Positions 11,611 through 21,939 of a DNA stretch of 64,000 bases are shown here, piece by piece (the first letter of the stretch is position 1; every line of letters begins with the position of its first letter). Position numbers and translations under genes: made by a program. The DNA is from Typhlomys cinereus (Eukaryota > Chordata > Mammalia > Rodentia > Platacanthomyidae). The notes under the pieces were generated by a model. It saw nothing but the letters and a program-made list of their open reading frames with translations. It was not told where the DNA came from and searched no databases. Location of the stretch: assembly GCA_023101885.1 (NCBI GenBank), contig JALPQD010000213.1, positions 877,001 through 941,000 of the forward strand, written 5' to 3'.

Positions 11611-12220
11611 ATTTTTTCATTTAAAATTTTTTTTATTTTTCAGCTCATACAAACTAATAGGAACCCCTGTCCCCTCCCTCCCTCCACCCTTCCCTGGGCC
11701 TCCCTGTTCCCTTCCCCATTTTCCCCTTCCTTTCCCCCCTCCCTCCCTTTCTCCCAGTGCCCCCTTCCCCCCATCTCTGAAGCATTCTTCAATGTGTATA
11801 TCAAACTTTCCTCTGGGTCCTCCTCTCTGATGAGGTGTAAGGACTCAGTGGCAATTTCTAGAACTCTTTCTTGTGTTCCCTTTAAGTATAGGAACACTAT
11901 TGTGACTGTTAATCCCTTGCTTCTAAGGATCCTAGTGCCTTTAGTCCATGCTAGAATTTGAGGGGTCAATGATATGTTGGTCATTGCGTAGGTCATGCAG
12001 ATCCTATCATAATAGCTTGGGCCCTAACTTGTGTGGAGTATCTTGCATATCATTGCTCCTCCCATCCTTATGCTCTTACAATCTTACCGCCCCCTCTTCC
12101 GCAAATTTCCCTGAGCTTCAGGATGGGAAGAGATTAGTCAGGCCTGATTGCAGGTGGTTGATATAGAGTCTCTGATGTTTTGAATTATGTTTTTTTCAGT
12201 TTTGCTGCTCCTGCAATGCC
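11611..12220 (-). mobile_element. LINE-1 3' UTR, antisense, nested in the sense L1 tail
   Basis: On the + strand a T-rich tract (about 11614-11640) is followed by 'cagctcatacaaactaatag', a long C-rich tract (the complement of the L1 G-rich tract) and then 3' UTR sequence up to a 'gctgctcctgcaatgcc' breakpoint near 12205-12220. It is the most diverged of the long copies (compare 19117-19685 and 50437-51045). A minus-strand reading frame of 118 codons (11640-11996) stays open through it. Confidence 0.75.
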
Positions 12221-12290
12221 TGTGTACCTGTTAAGTTTGTATGAGCGGAAATAATAATAATAAAAAAAAGATTGCCTGGGGAATTTAATA
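12221..12290. repeat. Right copy of the long flanking duplication
   Basis: Contains 'acctgttaagtttgtatgag', the (TAA)n/A tail and then 'aagattgcctggggaattt', which also follows the L1 tail at 11591. See the left copy at 11544-11610. Confidence 0.7.
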
Positions 12291-13902
12291 AGTTTGTGTT
12301 TATGAATTGACATCCAAACACATAAAGGTTTTATATCAAATCTAGTGAAAGCAAATTATGCAAAATAGAAATTATGTACATCTGAAGAATGCACACAATT
12401 TGCATATATCATCTGATAATATCAGATACCTGTAAATATAAATAGTTAATAGATAGCAAAATTTATAAAGATCAGAAAACTCAGTATTAAGAAAGTGAGA
12501 TCAATGACTACAGTCAATGGGAAATACTGTAAAAATTTAAAAAAATAAAAGATTATAACAGAACAGAAAACAAAAGATGAAATTGTCTAAGGCCTGTGTT
12601 AAGAAATTCTAAAATTGTACTGAAGGATTTGCAAAAAAAAAACACTCAACAATTAGAGATCACTTACTATGCTATACACTCAAAGCATGAAATCACTGCG
12701 GAAAGACTTACCAAGAGCTTCTGGGAAAATCAGTTGCTTAGGGACCAGGGGAAAAACATTGCACTCAACACAATAACAATTGGAAGATGAATTAAGCACT
12801 GAGCACTTGAGGTAAATCCCATTAAAAACAAGATCAGTCATATTGTAGGGGAAATCCTATACAAAGGAAACGGAAAGGAAAGAATAATAGATATTTGAAT
12901 GGCCTAAACACAAGTTATGGTAAGTCAAAAGACATAGGAAAGAGCAAAGATCAATCATTAAAAAAATATGTAGCTCATGTTATTAGGACAAATTTCTCTT
13001 TAATCACTGAGTCTAGGGAGAGTCAACCTAATAGAAAAATTATTTCAGCCTGGAAGTTTATTGTTTATTGGTAAAGATAATTATTGTATATTGTGAAGAT
13101 TTAAGTGAACCCGTGAATGTGAAAGAGTCGTAGCAGTCCTGAGCACAGCTGCACATGATTCTGCATGTTCTTCACCTACTTTGTTTAAGCAGTCTAAGCA
13201 ATTGGGTTTACAAACACAGAAAAGACTTTTCATTATCAAGTGGAGGAAACAGACTCTTTCAAGTACTATTGCAAAGTGCGTGACTTGGATCAAATGAATT
13301 AGAATTTCACCTACTCATATCTTGGAATATTTGGAGTCTAGGGGTCTATTTTGAAGAGGTGACTGGGGCTCAGAGAGAGACATACCATAATTATTATGCG
13401 TAGTAACCTAGACTTGAACAACAGAAATGGGAATTGTATCAAAGTCTGTTTGGTTTCACAAAGAAGTCTCATTTGTTATGGGAAGATGGCGGTTTAACCC
13501 AAGAGCACTTTCTTCCTTTGAAGTGGTTTATTAAACTAGAATGCATGGGGTTGGTGAAGCTTCAGTAAATGGACAAGCTGCTTTATTGAGGCTGGCAATG
13601 CTAAACTACAGCATTTTAGGAAACCCTGGGCAGAACTTCCCTAAACCCGAAAATAGCAATGTTCCATGATTCAGCATTTTCAAACCCAGGAATTGAGCTT
13701 TAGAAATTCATCACAGATCCGCAAAGCTATCTAAGAGTACATTCATCATACTCCACAATTGTTAAAGATTATAACAGATGATTCACCAAGTTCAAGCTGA
13801 TGAACCACTCTGAATTATGCATTAAAGTTGCTGACTATGAAAAGAATATTGCCTATTTAGGTTGAAATTTGAAAGACAAGCAATTAATAAAATATAAATT
13901 AA

Positions 13903-14125
13903 GCCAGGCAGATCTGGTGAGGTGATATCTGCTCTGGAGGCTGAGGCTAGAACATTGAAAGTTCAATAACTCTCTGGGTTCCAGAATGAGTTCAAGTCCA
14001 GCCTAGACATATTAGTGAGATCCTGTCTAAAAATTAAAAGGTTAGGGATGTATCTCATGTTTGAGCACTTGCTTAGGATCTGAGAGAAGTTTTAGAGTTG
14101 AATCTCTAATACCACAATAGGAGCT
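13903..14125 (+). repeat. B1-ID composite SINE (B1-dID-like)
   Basis: The B1 body begins 'gccaggcagatctggtgagg' and includes 'gaggctgaggctagaacatt' and 'ttcaagtccagcctagacat'. After an A-rich linker near 14030, an ID-like head follows ('gatgtatctcatgtttgagc'). Confidence 0.7.
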
Positions 14126-16580
14126 GTGTATGTGTGTGTATATGTATGCAACTGAAGTATGTTCACAAATAAATAAATTAATTCAAAACAAATATAACAT
14201 CATGTTAAATATCATCGCAGATCTGTCATGTTTAACATGTTGTTGATGCATCTTACAGTCACCTCTGAGATATGTCTCAGTTTATTCATGCCGCAGATCA
14301 TGGACTGAAAACTGAAGGGTTCTGTAACTTACATGAAGGTATCTAGATACTTTGAGTCTATCAAAACATGAACTCAGCTCATCTGTCTCTAGGATTCTAT
14401 CTGCTAACCTGTACTATTTTTGTAAGAGAAATGAATAATGACATTTTAAATGACAGATGTGTTTGTCCAAAAGTATTAGCATATCCTTAGTTTTCCTAAC
14501 TTTATTTTTGGTGAATTTGAAGTAACTTCACAATTTCCCAGTACTGCCTTTGTGTAGAAATAGCTTACCATTCAGTAAGAGTGCTTGGTGAGAAGTCTTT
14601 GTGCCATTTCCCAAGTTCAGAACTAGTTTTGGCTTTGGCAGCACGAGGATGCACTGCCTCAGAATTCATTAAGGAGACATGGCGAGGGAGAGCCGTGGGG
14701 CAAGTTCTCTTCTCTTTCCGTTTAGTAGTTGTGCCATGTGCAAAGCTCAGCAGGACTTAAGTGGAGTTTTTAATCTCACATGCTCTTTGTGACTCTTGTC
14801 TTAGGTCCCAGGCCTGTTTTTAAATGGCATGAAGAATCTGAAGTGCCGCCAGATGTGTATTAATCGTCCTCTTGCCAGGTCAAGGGTCTGTCCTTGTCAC
14901 ATTTTTATTGGAGAGTAGCTTTGCATGTTCATCCGCCAGGACCAGCTGGTATGGTGTGCCGTGTCGTTGGCAGGGATTTCAAAATAAACCTTCCGTTTCC
15001 CTTCTATCATAATGGGCAGAGAAATGCATACATTGTCCCCTCTATCCTTTTGACTGTGTCAGTTTTCCAATTTGATAGAGGTTCTAAAATTACGTGGTAT
15101 TATAAATCCTCCAGGTTTTAAGGATAAATACTCAGCTCAACTTTAGGTATTAGATGTGTATATGTAACTTCATTTTCCCTCATGCAACGCTTTCATGTAG
15201 GAGTTTGACAAGTTCAAATTCAAATGTTTCAAAACCTTTTTTTTATCCTTGCATTGCTGTGTTAGAAGTTCAGTATTTCAATTACAGAAAGATAATATAA
15301 AATTAAAATATTTTCAGGGAGAGTCTCTTCTGCTACTATTTTGGTATTTAATGATAATATGACATTGAAAAATTATACTTCATCTTTGTTTTGTATTTTA
15401 TGTATTAGTATGAAAGAGACAGAGATGTAAACTAGTATCAGCAAATCAGTAACTACTATTGGTAACTGTTAAACAAGGTTTTCGAAGTTCATGCAGTTTT
15501 GTTATTTACCAAAAGATTTAAACACTTTTCTCCAGGCAGCTTTTATACGCATAAGGCTCCACTAAAAAAAAAAAAAAGCATGCATATGAAATTCTGTCAA
15601 ATTTCTGTGGAAAGAAAGTATTTGGGACATTTGTGTAAGTTCAATGGGACCTTGGGTTTTTATTGTGGCAATTGTCAAACTGTTAAATGTGTGTATTTTG
15701 AGTTGATTTCTATTAAAATCTTAAATATGAATTACTTTAATTATATTTCCAGCTTTGTTGAGGATTTCAATGTTCCTAAGTGGATTCTGCATTTTGCTGA
15801 CACAATGCTAGGGACATTGAGTTACAGGAAATGATTATTTATCCAATTAAAAAAAAAACTACACATCTGCTATAAAGTGCCTCTTTTTATATGGATACCT
15901 CCTGTTCTCCTGTTGACCTTCCTTGGCCCTGAAGAAATCATGGAAATTTTAAGATAACAGTACAATAACTGCAGACTGAAACAAAACTAAGTTGGACGAA
16001 GTTCAGCTTGGCAAATTGACATGCTGTTTTTGTATTTATGTCTTTCAACTTTAACACCCACAATTTATTAAGTGAGACAGTGTACCCAAGCGGAAGCTTC
16101 GGATCCTGTTTGGACACCGTGGAGGAAGGAAACCGGGAGTTTATGGGGCAACCCCTTCCTCTCAGCCACTGACCAGGAAAGCCATCTTTCTGTATAAAAG
16201 CTATTCAATCTGAGAGGCGGGGTGCTTTGGGAAGGAAGATGACCTCTCCCTTGTAAAGTGGAATTGCTGTTTCCCCCCGTGACTTATCCAACTCATTTCC
16301 ACCACTGTTTATAAGAACACTTGTGTGAATGCTTGTGGTGACAGCAATAGTTGGTTAAAATATGGCTCAACTTCCATGCCTTGTGATTTCCTCAGTTACT
16401 TGGCTGTTTGAACATTGCCCCAGACAGAATGGTGGGCTCAGGTTTGCCCAGGCCCTTTTAGAGTAATTAGCATCTTCTCTGAAAGCCAGACTGGATCTCT
16501 ACATATACCATTGCTATGCATAATGAAAGCATGGTCTCTATCAAGCCTGAAGAAAGGACAGTGCAACTTGTTAATTAAAT

Positions 16581-16646
16581 TGCCATTCCCTGGAACCAAA
16601 GGCTTTCTGCAATGATATCAAGTGGGAAATATTTTGCTTAGATGTC
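16581..16646. repeat. 66-bp dispersed direct repeat, copy 1
   Basis: Begins 'tgccattccctgga' and ends 'tgcttagatgtc'. It recurs at 17286-17351 with four substitutions and no indel, 705 bases away. The flanks of the two copies do not match each other. Confidence 0.95.
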
Positions 16647-17285
16647 TTGCAGCTGGGACCTGTAACCAAGATGGCATGGCAGTAAGGAAAGACAATGACC
16701 TTATTTTAGAGATTTCTTGTTACTTTTTGTATCCTGAATGGATTTGGGTTTTGACTTCTACCTCAGTTCAGCTGGTTGACTTATTTAGTTTTCATTGTTT
16801 TGGGGCTACTGAATCACTAATGACACTCTTTAAAAATGAGTTCCTTCATTCATTTCCTTAAGATACTATAATAATCATCTTTGGCATTAACTTTATGAGT
16901 ATAAAGAAGTTGAAAAAAAAGAGGGTGCTCTTCTATCCTTCTGCTCATGTTAGCATCTTACATTACCATGGTACGTCAGTCAGCATGAAAGCTATCTAAC
17001 AGGAGCACATTATTGCTTTACTTTATTTTCATCTTTAGTTGGAGTCACTAGATCTGCCACTAATGTCATCTTTTCTGTTCTGGGATCTAATCCAGGTACC
17101 ACAATTCCCTTTCAATATCTCATTCCTTTATGATTGATGATCGTTTCTTGCTCTGTCCTTTCCCCTCATGACTTTGACAGGCTGAAGGAATATTTGCTGA
17201 GAATTTTGCAACATATTCACTGCTTCTGACTATGCAGAAAAGTGTTACCTCTGAGATGTTTTTGAAGGAGAAAAACTTCATGTAG

Positions 17286-17351
17286 TGCCATTCCCTGGAG
17301 CCAAAGGCTTTCTGCAATGATAGCAAGTGGGAGATGTTTTGCTTAGATGTC
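17286..17351. repeat. 66-bp dispersed direct repeat, copy 2
   Basis: Second copy of the segment at 16581-16646, about 300 bases upstream of an Mctp2 exon acceptor. It resembles no SINE or L1 consensus I know. Confidence 0.95.
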
Positions 17352-17652
17352 ATTATAATTTGTATTAATATTTTCTATCAACACATAAATTTGAACAGAG
17401 AATTGTACTTTACCTTCTTTGCAGTTAGAACGGCACTCTAGAATTAAAAGTGAAATTTAATATCTGTTTAATATTTGCTTTATGTGTAATTATATAACCA
17501 TATAGAGACAGATATACAAATTAATATATATAAATTATCAAATCACATTGATAGATAAATAAAGTTGTAAAATACCTAGTTTGCCACTTAGAAAATTAAT
17601 TCTGTTTAAAGCACACAGCACTAACATGTACTTTATCCTTTGTTTCTAATAG

Positions 17653-17754
17653 ATTAGAGATGGACAACCAAACTGCTATGTACTGAAGAATAAAGATTTA
17701 GAGCAAGCTTTTAAAGGAGTTATTTACTTAGAGATGGATCTCATATATAATCCA
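17653..17754 (+). CDS. Mctp2: MCTP2 exon: end of the third C2 domain
   Basis: The exon is 102 bp (34 codons), phase 0 at both ends, with acceptor TAATAG at 17647-17652 and donor GTAAGT at 17755. It reads [20 protein letters not shown] and continues with [14 protein letters not shown]. The [14 protein letters not shown] stretch is the last beta strand of C2C and marks the C-terminal edge of the domain, as in both MCTP paralogues. The [12 protein letters not shown] sequence favours MCTP2. Because the exon is frame-neutral, skipping it would remove the last strands of C2C without a frameshift, but nothing here shows that this happens. Confidence 0.96.
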
Positions 17755-18977
17755 GTAAGTGTCTTTGGGATACCCTCCCACCTCTGCAATATCTAAAATA
17801 AATGGTGCCTAGCCTGTGGAGATTTGGATAAATGTCTAACTTTCAGAATTGTAGTTGGAGAATAGTATTTAAGTCCCAGTCATGAACTCTGTACCGAATA
17901 TTACAGGTTCCAGTGCTGTTAACCCTGGTAAGACAACAGAATTGATGTGGTTTAACTCTCAGTAAATCTAAATGTCAAGGAAAAGGTTAAACATAAAGGG
18001 AAAAGTAGTTTTTGTGTATCAGTAGATTCCACCAATCTGATATACAAATAACATCATCTACCAGATATATAAAATAAGTTCTATGTTACATAAAATATAC
18101 AGTATGTGCATAATCTATACATATTGAATAATAAAATGTAATATCTGTATAATCTACAATATACAAACTGTAGAGTCTATAATAAGGAATATGTGATAAA
18201 TTTTTATATGTACTCATCACATCAATACTAGAATTCTGGATAGAGTCATCAGGGCAAATGTGACATTCCCATTTCCTTCCCTTTGTCTTTAAAGAAATTA
18301 CCTCTGCAGCTGGTGGGAGATAACCCCTCCTATTCTGTTTGCCTCTGACAAGCTCTTTTATGTTGATTGCTCTGACATATTATTCTACTCAGGGAAGGTC
18401 TTAAGTTTAAAGAAGAATGCTTCAGAGGAAAACATTTGGGTACAGTGATTTTCAGTCATCCACCTGATGCTATAGAGATGGATGTGTTTTATTTTGTCCC
18501 TCATGATTGGAACTAGTTAGTAAACTCCCACTGGGACTCAGTTCATCCCTTGTCATAAGAGGCGGACATGGCTCATCCACTGTCTTTCATAGCCACAGAC
18601 ATCTTATGCAGATGGATCTTTCCACGTGTGGAGAAGTGACATTCCATCATCAGGTGGTATCACCCTAAGCTTAACCCGAGAGATTGAGGGAATGTTTATT
18701 TTAGATGAGACTGAGGATTTACAAGCCTCTGTCTCTGTGGAATCAGTCAAGTAGAGACAAGACTCTTTCACCCACAGTCAGATCTACCCAAGGATTCTTA
18801 TACTCCAAGACCCCCAAAACGGGCTGAACATGAGGGCACACAAGACTTTTTAGACCCCCTGCCAATGGGCTGTGTGTAAGAAGGTACATTACTATGGCGC
18901 CCATTGTTCTCCTGTTCTAAGAGGAGGTGAGTGAAGTACCTGCCAATGCTGTCCCTGTAACTATCATGTTTTCCCAG
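17755..18977 (+). other. Mctp2: Mctp2 intron, 1.2 kb
   Basis: Phase 0 intron with a GTAAGT donor and a TTCCCAG acceptor. An AT-rich stretch lies at about 18040-18210. I recognise no mobile element and no coding frame. Confidence 0.9.
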
Positions 18978-19052
18978 GTCAAAGCAAGTATCAGGACCTT
19001 CACTCCCAGAGAAAAACGCTTTGTGGAAGACACCCGCAAGCTATCCAAAAAG
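18978..19052 (+). CDS. Mctp2: MCTP2 exon: basic linker between C2C and the membrane region
   Basis: The exon is 75 bp (25 codons), phase 0 at both ends, with acceptor TTCCCAG ending at 18977 and donor GTAAGT at 19053. It reads [20 protein letters not shown] then KLSKK. The stretch is strongly basic, with K/R at about eight of 25 positions, and follows C2C directly. In MCTP proteins this linker leads into the membrane-proximal helical region, so a cytosolic, membrane-adjacent position is inferred. There is no catalytic motif, and none is expected. Confidence 0.95.
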
Positions 19053-19116
19053 GTAAGTGGTTCTGGGGTACATTGAGCATCCAGTGTTGGCTGACTTTGT
19101 CTTACAAATCCATTTT

Positions 19117-19685
19117 TTTTACATTTTTTATTATTATTTCTGCTCATACAAACTTAATAGGTAGACCAGTTCCCTCCCCTCTCCTCCTCCCCCCGAACCC
19201 CCTGCTCCCCCTCCCTCCCTCCACATCTCCCAGTGCCCCCCCCAATTCCCAGAGAGTCCTTTATTGTGTATGCCCAACTCTCCTCTTGGTCCTCCTTTCC
19301 GATGACATAAAAGGACCCAGTGGCATTTCCCTGAACCCTTTCTCGTGTTCCCCTTAAGCATAGGAACACTACTGTTCCCATCAATCCCTTGCCTCCAAGG
19401 ATCTCGATGCTTTTAGCGGATGTTAGACTTTGTGAGGTCAATAGTGTGACGGACATGGCGCAGGGCATGCAAAGTCCTATTATGATTGCTTCAGCCCTAT
19501 CTAGTGTGGAGACTCTTCAAATCATTGCTCCCCCCATCCTTTTGCTCTTACAATCTTACCGCCCCCTCTTCCGCAGATGTCCCTGAGCTTCAGGATGGGG
19601 GGAGATTAGGCTGGCCTAGTTCTATGTGGATGATATAGAGTCTCTGAAGTTCTGGATTGTGGTTTGTTGATTTTCTTTTGCAGTT
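19117..19685 (-). mobile_element. LINE-1 3' UTR, 5'-truncated, with target-site duplication
   Basis: On the + strand the insert runs from a T-rich tract and 'ttattattatttctgctcat' at about 19129-19148 through a C-rich tract (19163-19250) to the truncation at 19685. The direct repeat 'ttacaaatccattttt' flanks it at 19102-19117 and 19686-19701, as expected for L1 retrotransposition. It is antisense to Mctp2 and starts 64 bases after an exon donor. A minus-strand frame (19154-19468, 104 codons) is shared with other copies. Confidence 0.85.
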
Positions 19686-19849
19686 TTACAAATCCATTTT
19701 TATGATAGCTACATGAGCCAAAAAATTAAGGGGAATGGTGGGATTTGTTCTTGTTCGCCATTCTAGGTTACAGTTCTGTAAGATGGCAAGAAAGTTCATA
19801 CCATCATCAGGATAAAAAGAACTGACCGTATTACCATCCACCGAAAGAA

Positions 19850-20058
19850 CTGAGAGAGGGGCTTATTTTGGGGCTTGCCAGTCTGCTGGGTTACAAAAAG
19901 TTCTCCAGTTTATCCATCTGTGAAGGAAATGGCCCCATCCTCTATGGGCAGGGTCTTTTGTCATCAATTAGATAATCCCCTGTAGACCCCCACAGATGCT
20001 TGCCTTCAACAGGTTTTCTCAGTTTTCAAATTGGCATCTAAAACTAACGGTCACAAGT
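19850..20058. repeat. URR1/Charlie-like repeat fragment
   Basis: Contains 'gggcagggtcttttgtcatc' and 'aattagataatcccctgtag', which match the 3' part of the repeat at 7265-7690 and the remembered URR1 consensus ('taatccctcacagac' region). Confidence 0.5.
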
Positions 20059-20380
20059 GCCCAAGAACAACTTGGTTACAGCTTTCCCCTCTCCCCTTCT
20101 CCCACACCTTTCTCCCCTGGACTCTGCTCCCAAAATAGAGCTTCAGGGAACTGAATAGCTGGAATAGAAGGAAGAAATGAGTATCAGCGTGTAGTCTGAT
20201 GAGTCGTTCTTTAAAATTGAAGGACATGGAGCATCGATACCCTGAATTCCTAATCTGCTCCTTCCTCACTTCAGTGTGTTGGTCTCTGCTATACACAGTT
20301 GAAGGCAGGTCCCCTGCCTGTCTAGTAGAAGACGGTACTGGCTCCAGGGATCTGGAGGTTCTGGCCTGCTCTCACCTCTT

Positions 20381-20420
<40 letters not shown>
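20381..20420. repeat. (CT)n microsatellite
   Basis: CT dinucleotide run with one interruption (TG). Confidence 0.95.
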
Positions 20421-20421
<1 letters not shown>

Positions 20422-20544
20422 AAATTATACAGCTACTGTCTGAATGTGAATTAGGTCTCTGTTTCTCTGGCCAGTCACCCTGAACTACATTCTTATAGGT
20501 TGGACAAAAAGTAAAGATCCCAGATGAATCTGGAAGTTTAACCG

Positions 20545-20568
20545 TTTTTTTTTTTTTTTTTTTTTTTT
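20545..20568. repeat. T homopolymer, 24 bases
   Basis: Uninterrupted T run. I recognise no SINE body next to it, so it may be the antisense tail of an unrecognised element. Confidence 0.9.
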
Positions 20569-21819
20569 AATCATGAGCTTTATTTTTTCTTCAGAATCCC
20601 TCCCTGTCCTTTTGAGATATGGCTCAGGACTTCGGTCTGTACCCATTGTCTGTTTTCAGTTGTGTAACAAAGAACAGAGTGTCCACCTTTTAAAGTGTTT
20701 ATTACTTCCCCCACTTCCTCTGGGGCGAGCAGCTGTGCATGACACAAAGCAGTTAGATATAAAGACATCTATCTTCTTGTGTTTCCCATGAACTCCTGGA
20801 CACTGGGTAAAGGACTCACCAGCCTTCCAGAGAGAAGCATCCCAGTGTTCTCTTTGAGTCTGCCACAACACTGGGTGTGATTTTCATTCCATGTAACCTG
20901 AGTAAATGTGTTCATTATTATTATTATTGCCTTTTCTCTGTTTACTTGAAAGTTAAAACCGAGTGGAGGTAGGTGGGGCGGCAGCTTTGCAAACAAACCC
21001 AAAACACTGTGCCTACCACTGGGAGAAAAGACATTTCCTTTGCAAAACAACTTGTCCATTGGAGTGACTGGGCTCTGGGTGTAATAAGGGAGTTCAGACT
21101 GAAATCCCAGGGTGTGTCAGGATCCACGTTGCATGCCACTTACTTGGTTCAACCAAATGTTCACAAAGTTAAAATTTTTTGCTTATTACACATATACTTT
21201 AAAGACCTTATTATGTGACAGGTGTTTTTTTTTTCCCCTCAAAACTTAATTCTTACAAGCACTTGTAAGGTTAACAAATACCATTCCTATTCTTGTGAGA
21301 GAGGTTAAGAAATATGCCCAAGTTCACACAGCTACAAAGTGGGAGAACTGAATTCTCTTTCTAGAACTACAGTTTTAAAAATGTACTTTGGGACTGGATT
21401 TGATATATTACTTATGTATTTCTCCTATTAATCTATCCAGTTGCTTCTACATTAAACATCATTGATATCCATTCCCATTGTATCTCTATTCTGTTTTTTT
21501 TTGCTCTACTTCTTTATTTTTTCTGTTTCTGTTACACCTTATTCATATACATGAATACACACATATTCACCCATACACACATGTGTACACCTACACCAGA
21601 TGCCTCGTTGCTATAGCTCTTACCAGCTCAGTTTCATAATGAAGATTATGAGAATAAGCTGTTATTCATTGCAGAAAAATTAACATATGTTGAATTTTTC
21701 ATTTTAAATTGGTATTTCTATCTAATATAAGTTTAGTGACGAGGCTAGTTGATCCATAGGGAATGTTCAGGAAACAAAAATCTAGCTCCTTATTTTCTCA
21801 TTTTTGTTTCATTTATCAG

Positions 21820-21939
21820 ATTTTATCAAGAGATGTAGACCGGGTGAAGAGACTCACCATGACAATATGGAATACAATACAGTTCCTTAAAAGTTGCTTC
21901 CAGTGGGAGTCTACATTAAGAAGTACAGTAGCCTTTGTG
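21820..21939 (+). CDS. Mctp2: MCTP2 exon: amphipathic region and start of first transmembrane segment
   Basis: The exon is 120 bp (40 codons), phase 0 at both ends, with acceptor TTATCAG ending at 21819 and donor GTAAGA at 21940. It reads [20 protein letters not shown], then [20 protein letters not shown]. The first part mixes Arg/Lys with hydrophobic residues and is likely an amphipathic helix. The terminal STVAFV is the first part of transmembrane segment 1, which is completed by the next exon 34 kb away. The sequence fits MCTP2 closely ([23 protein letters not shown]) and differs from the MCTP1 equivalent. The frame stays open for 267 bases beyond the donor (stop at 22207-22209), and this readthrough region is rich in Leu, Ile and Phe. 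Confidence 0.96.

Larger units (their letters stand above)
3750..17652 (+). other. Mctp2: Mctp2 intron, 13.9 kb
   Basis: Phase 0 intron between the calcium-loop-3 exon and the last C2C exon. It holds B4-like and B1-ID SINEs, URR1/MaLR-like repeats, nested L1 3' ends at 11.5-12.3 kb, a 60-bp tandem duplication at 9216-9335 and a dispersed 66-bp duplication (16581 and 17286). In 3750-5100, 5350-7260, 7700-8650, 9340-10680 (apart from the GA tract), 12290-13900 and 14130-17652 I recognise no coding exon and no clear repeat family other than those listed. Confidence 0.9.
19053..21819 (+). other. Mctp2: Mctp2 intron, 2.8 kb
   Basis: Phase 0 intron that begins only 64 bases before an antisense L1 3' UTR insertion. 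It also holds a URR1-like fragment, a (CT)n tract and a T24 run. 20570-21760 looks unique apart from short microsatellite-like stretches. Its last 57 bases are in frame and open with the next exon, but they include the splice acceptor tract and are not coding. Confidence 0.9.

Noticed and set aside
14632..14644. U6 snRNA-like start 'gctttggcagcac'
   Set aside because: Only 13 bases match the U6 5' end. The following sequence diverges, and a fit needs a large internal deletion, so a U6 gene or pseudogene is not supported.
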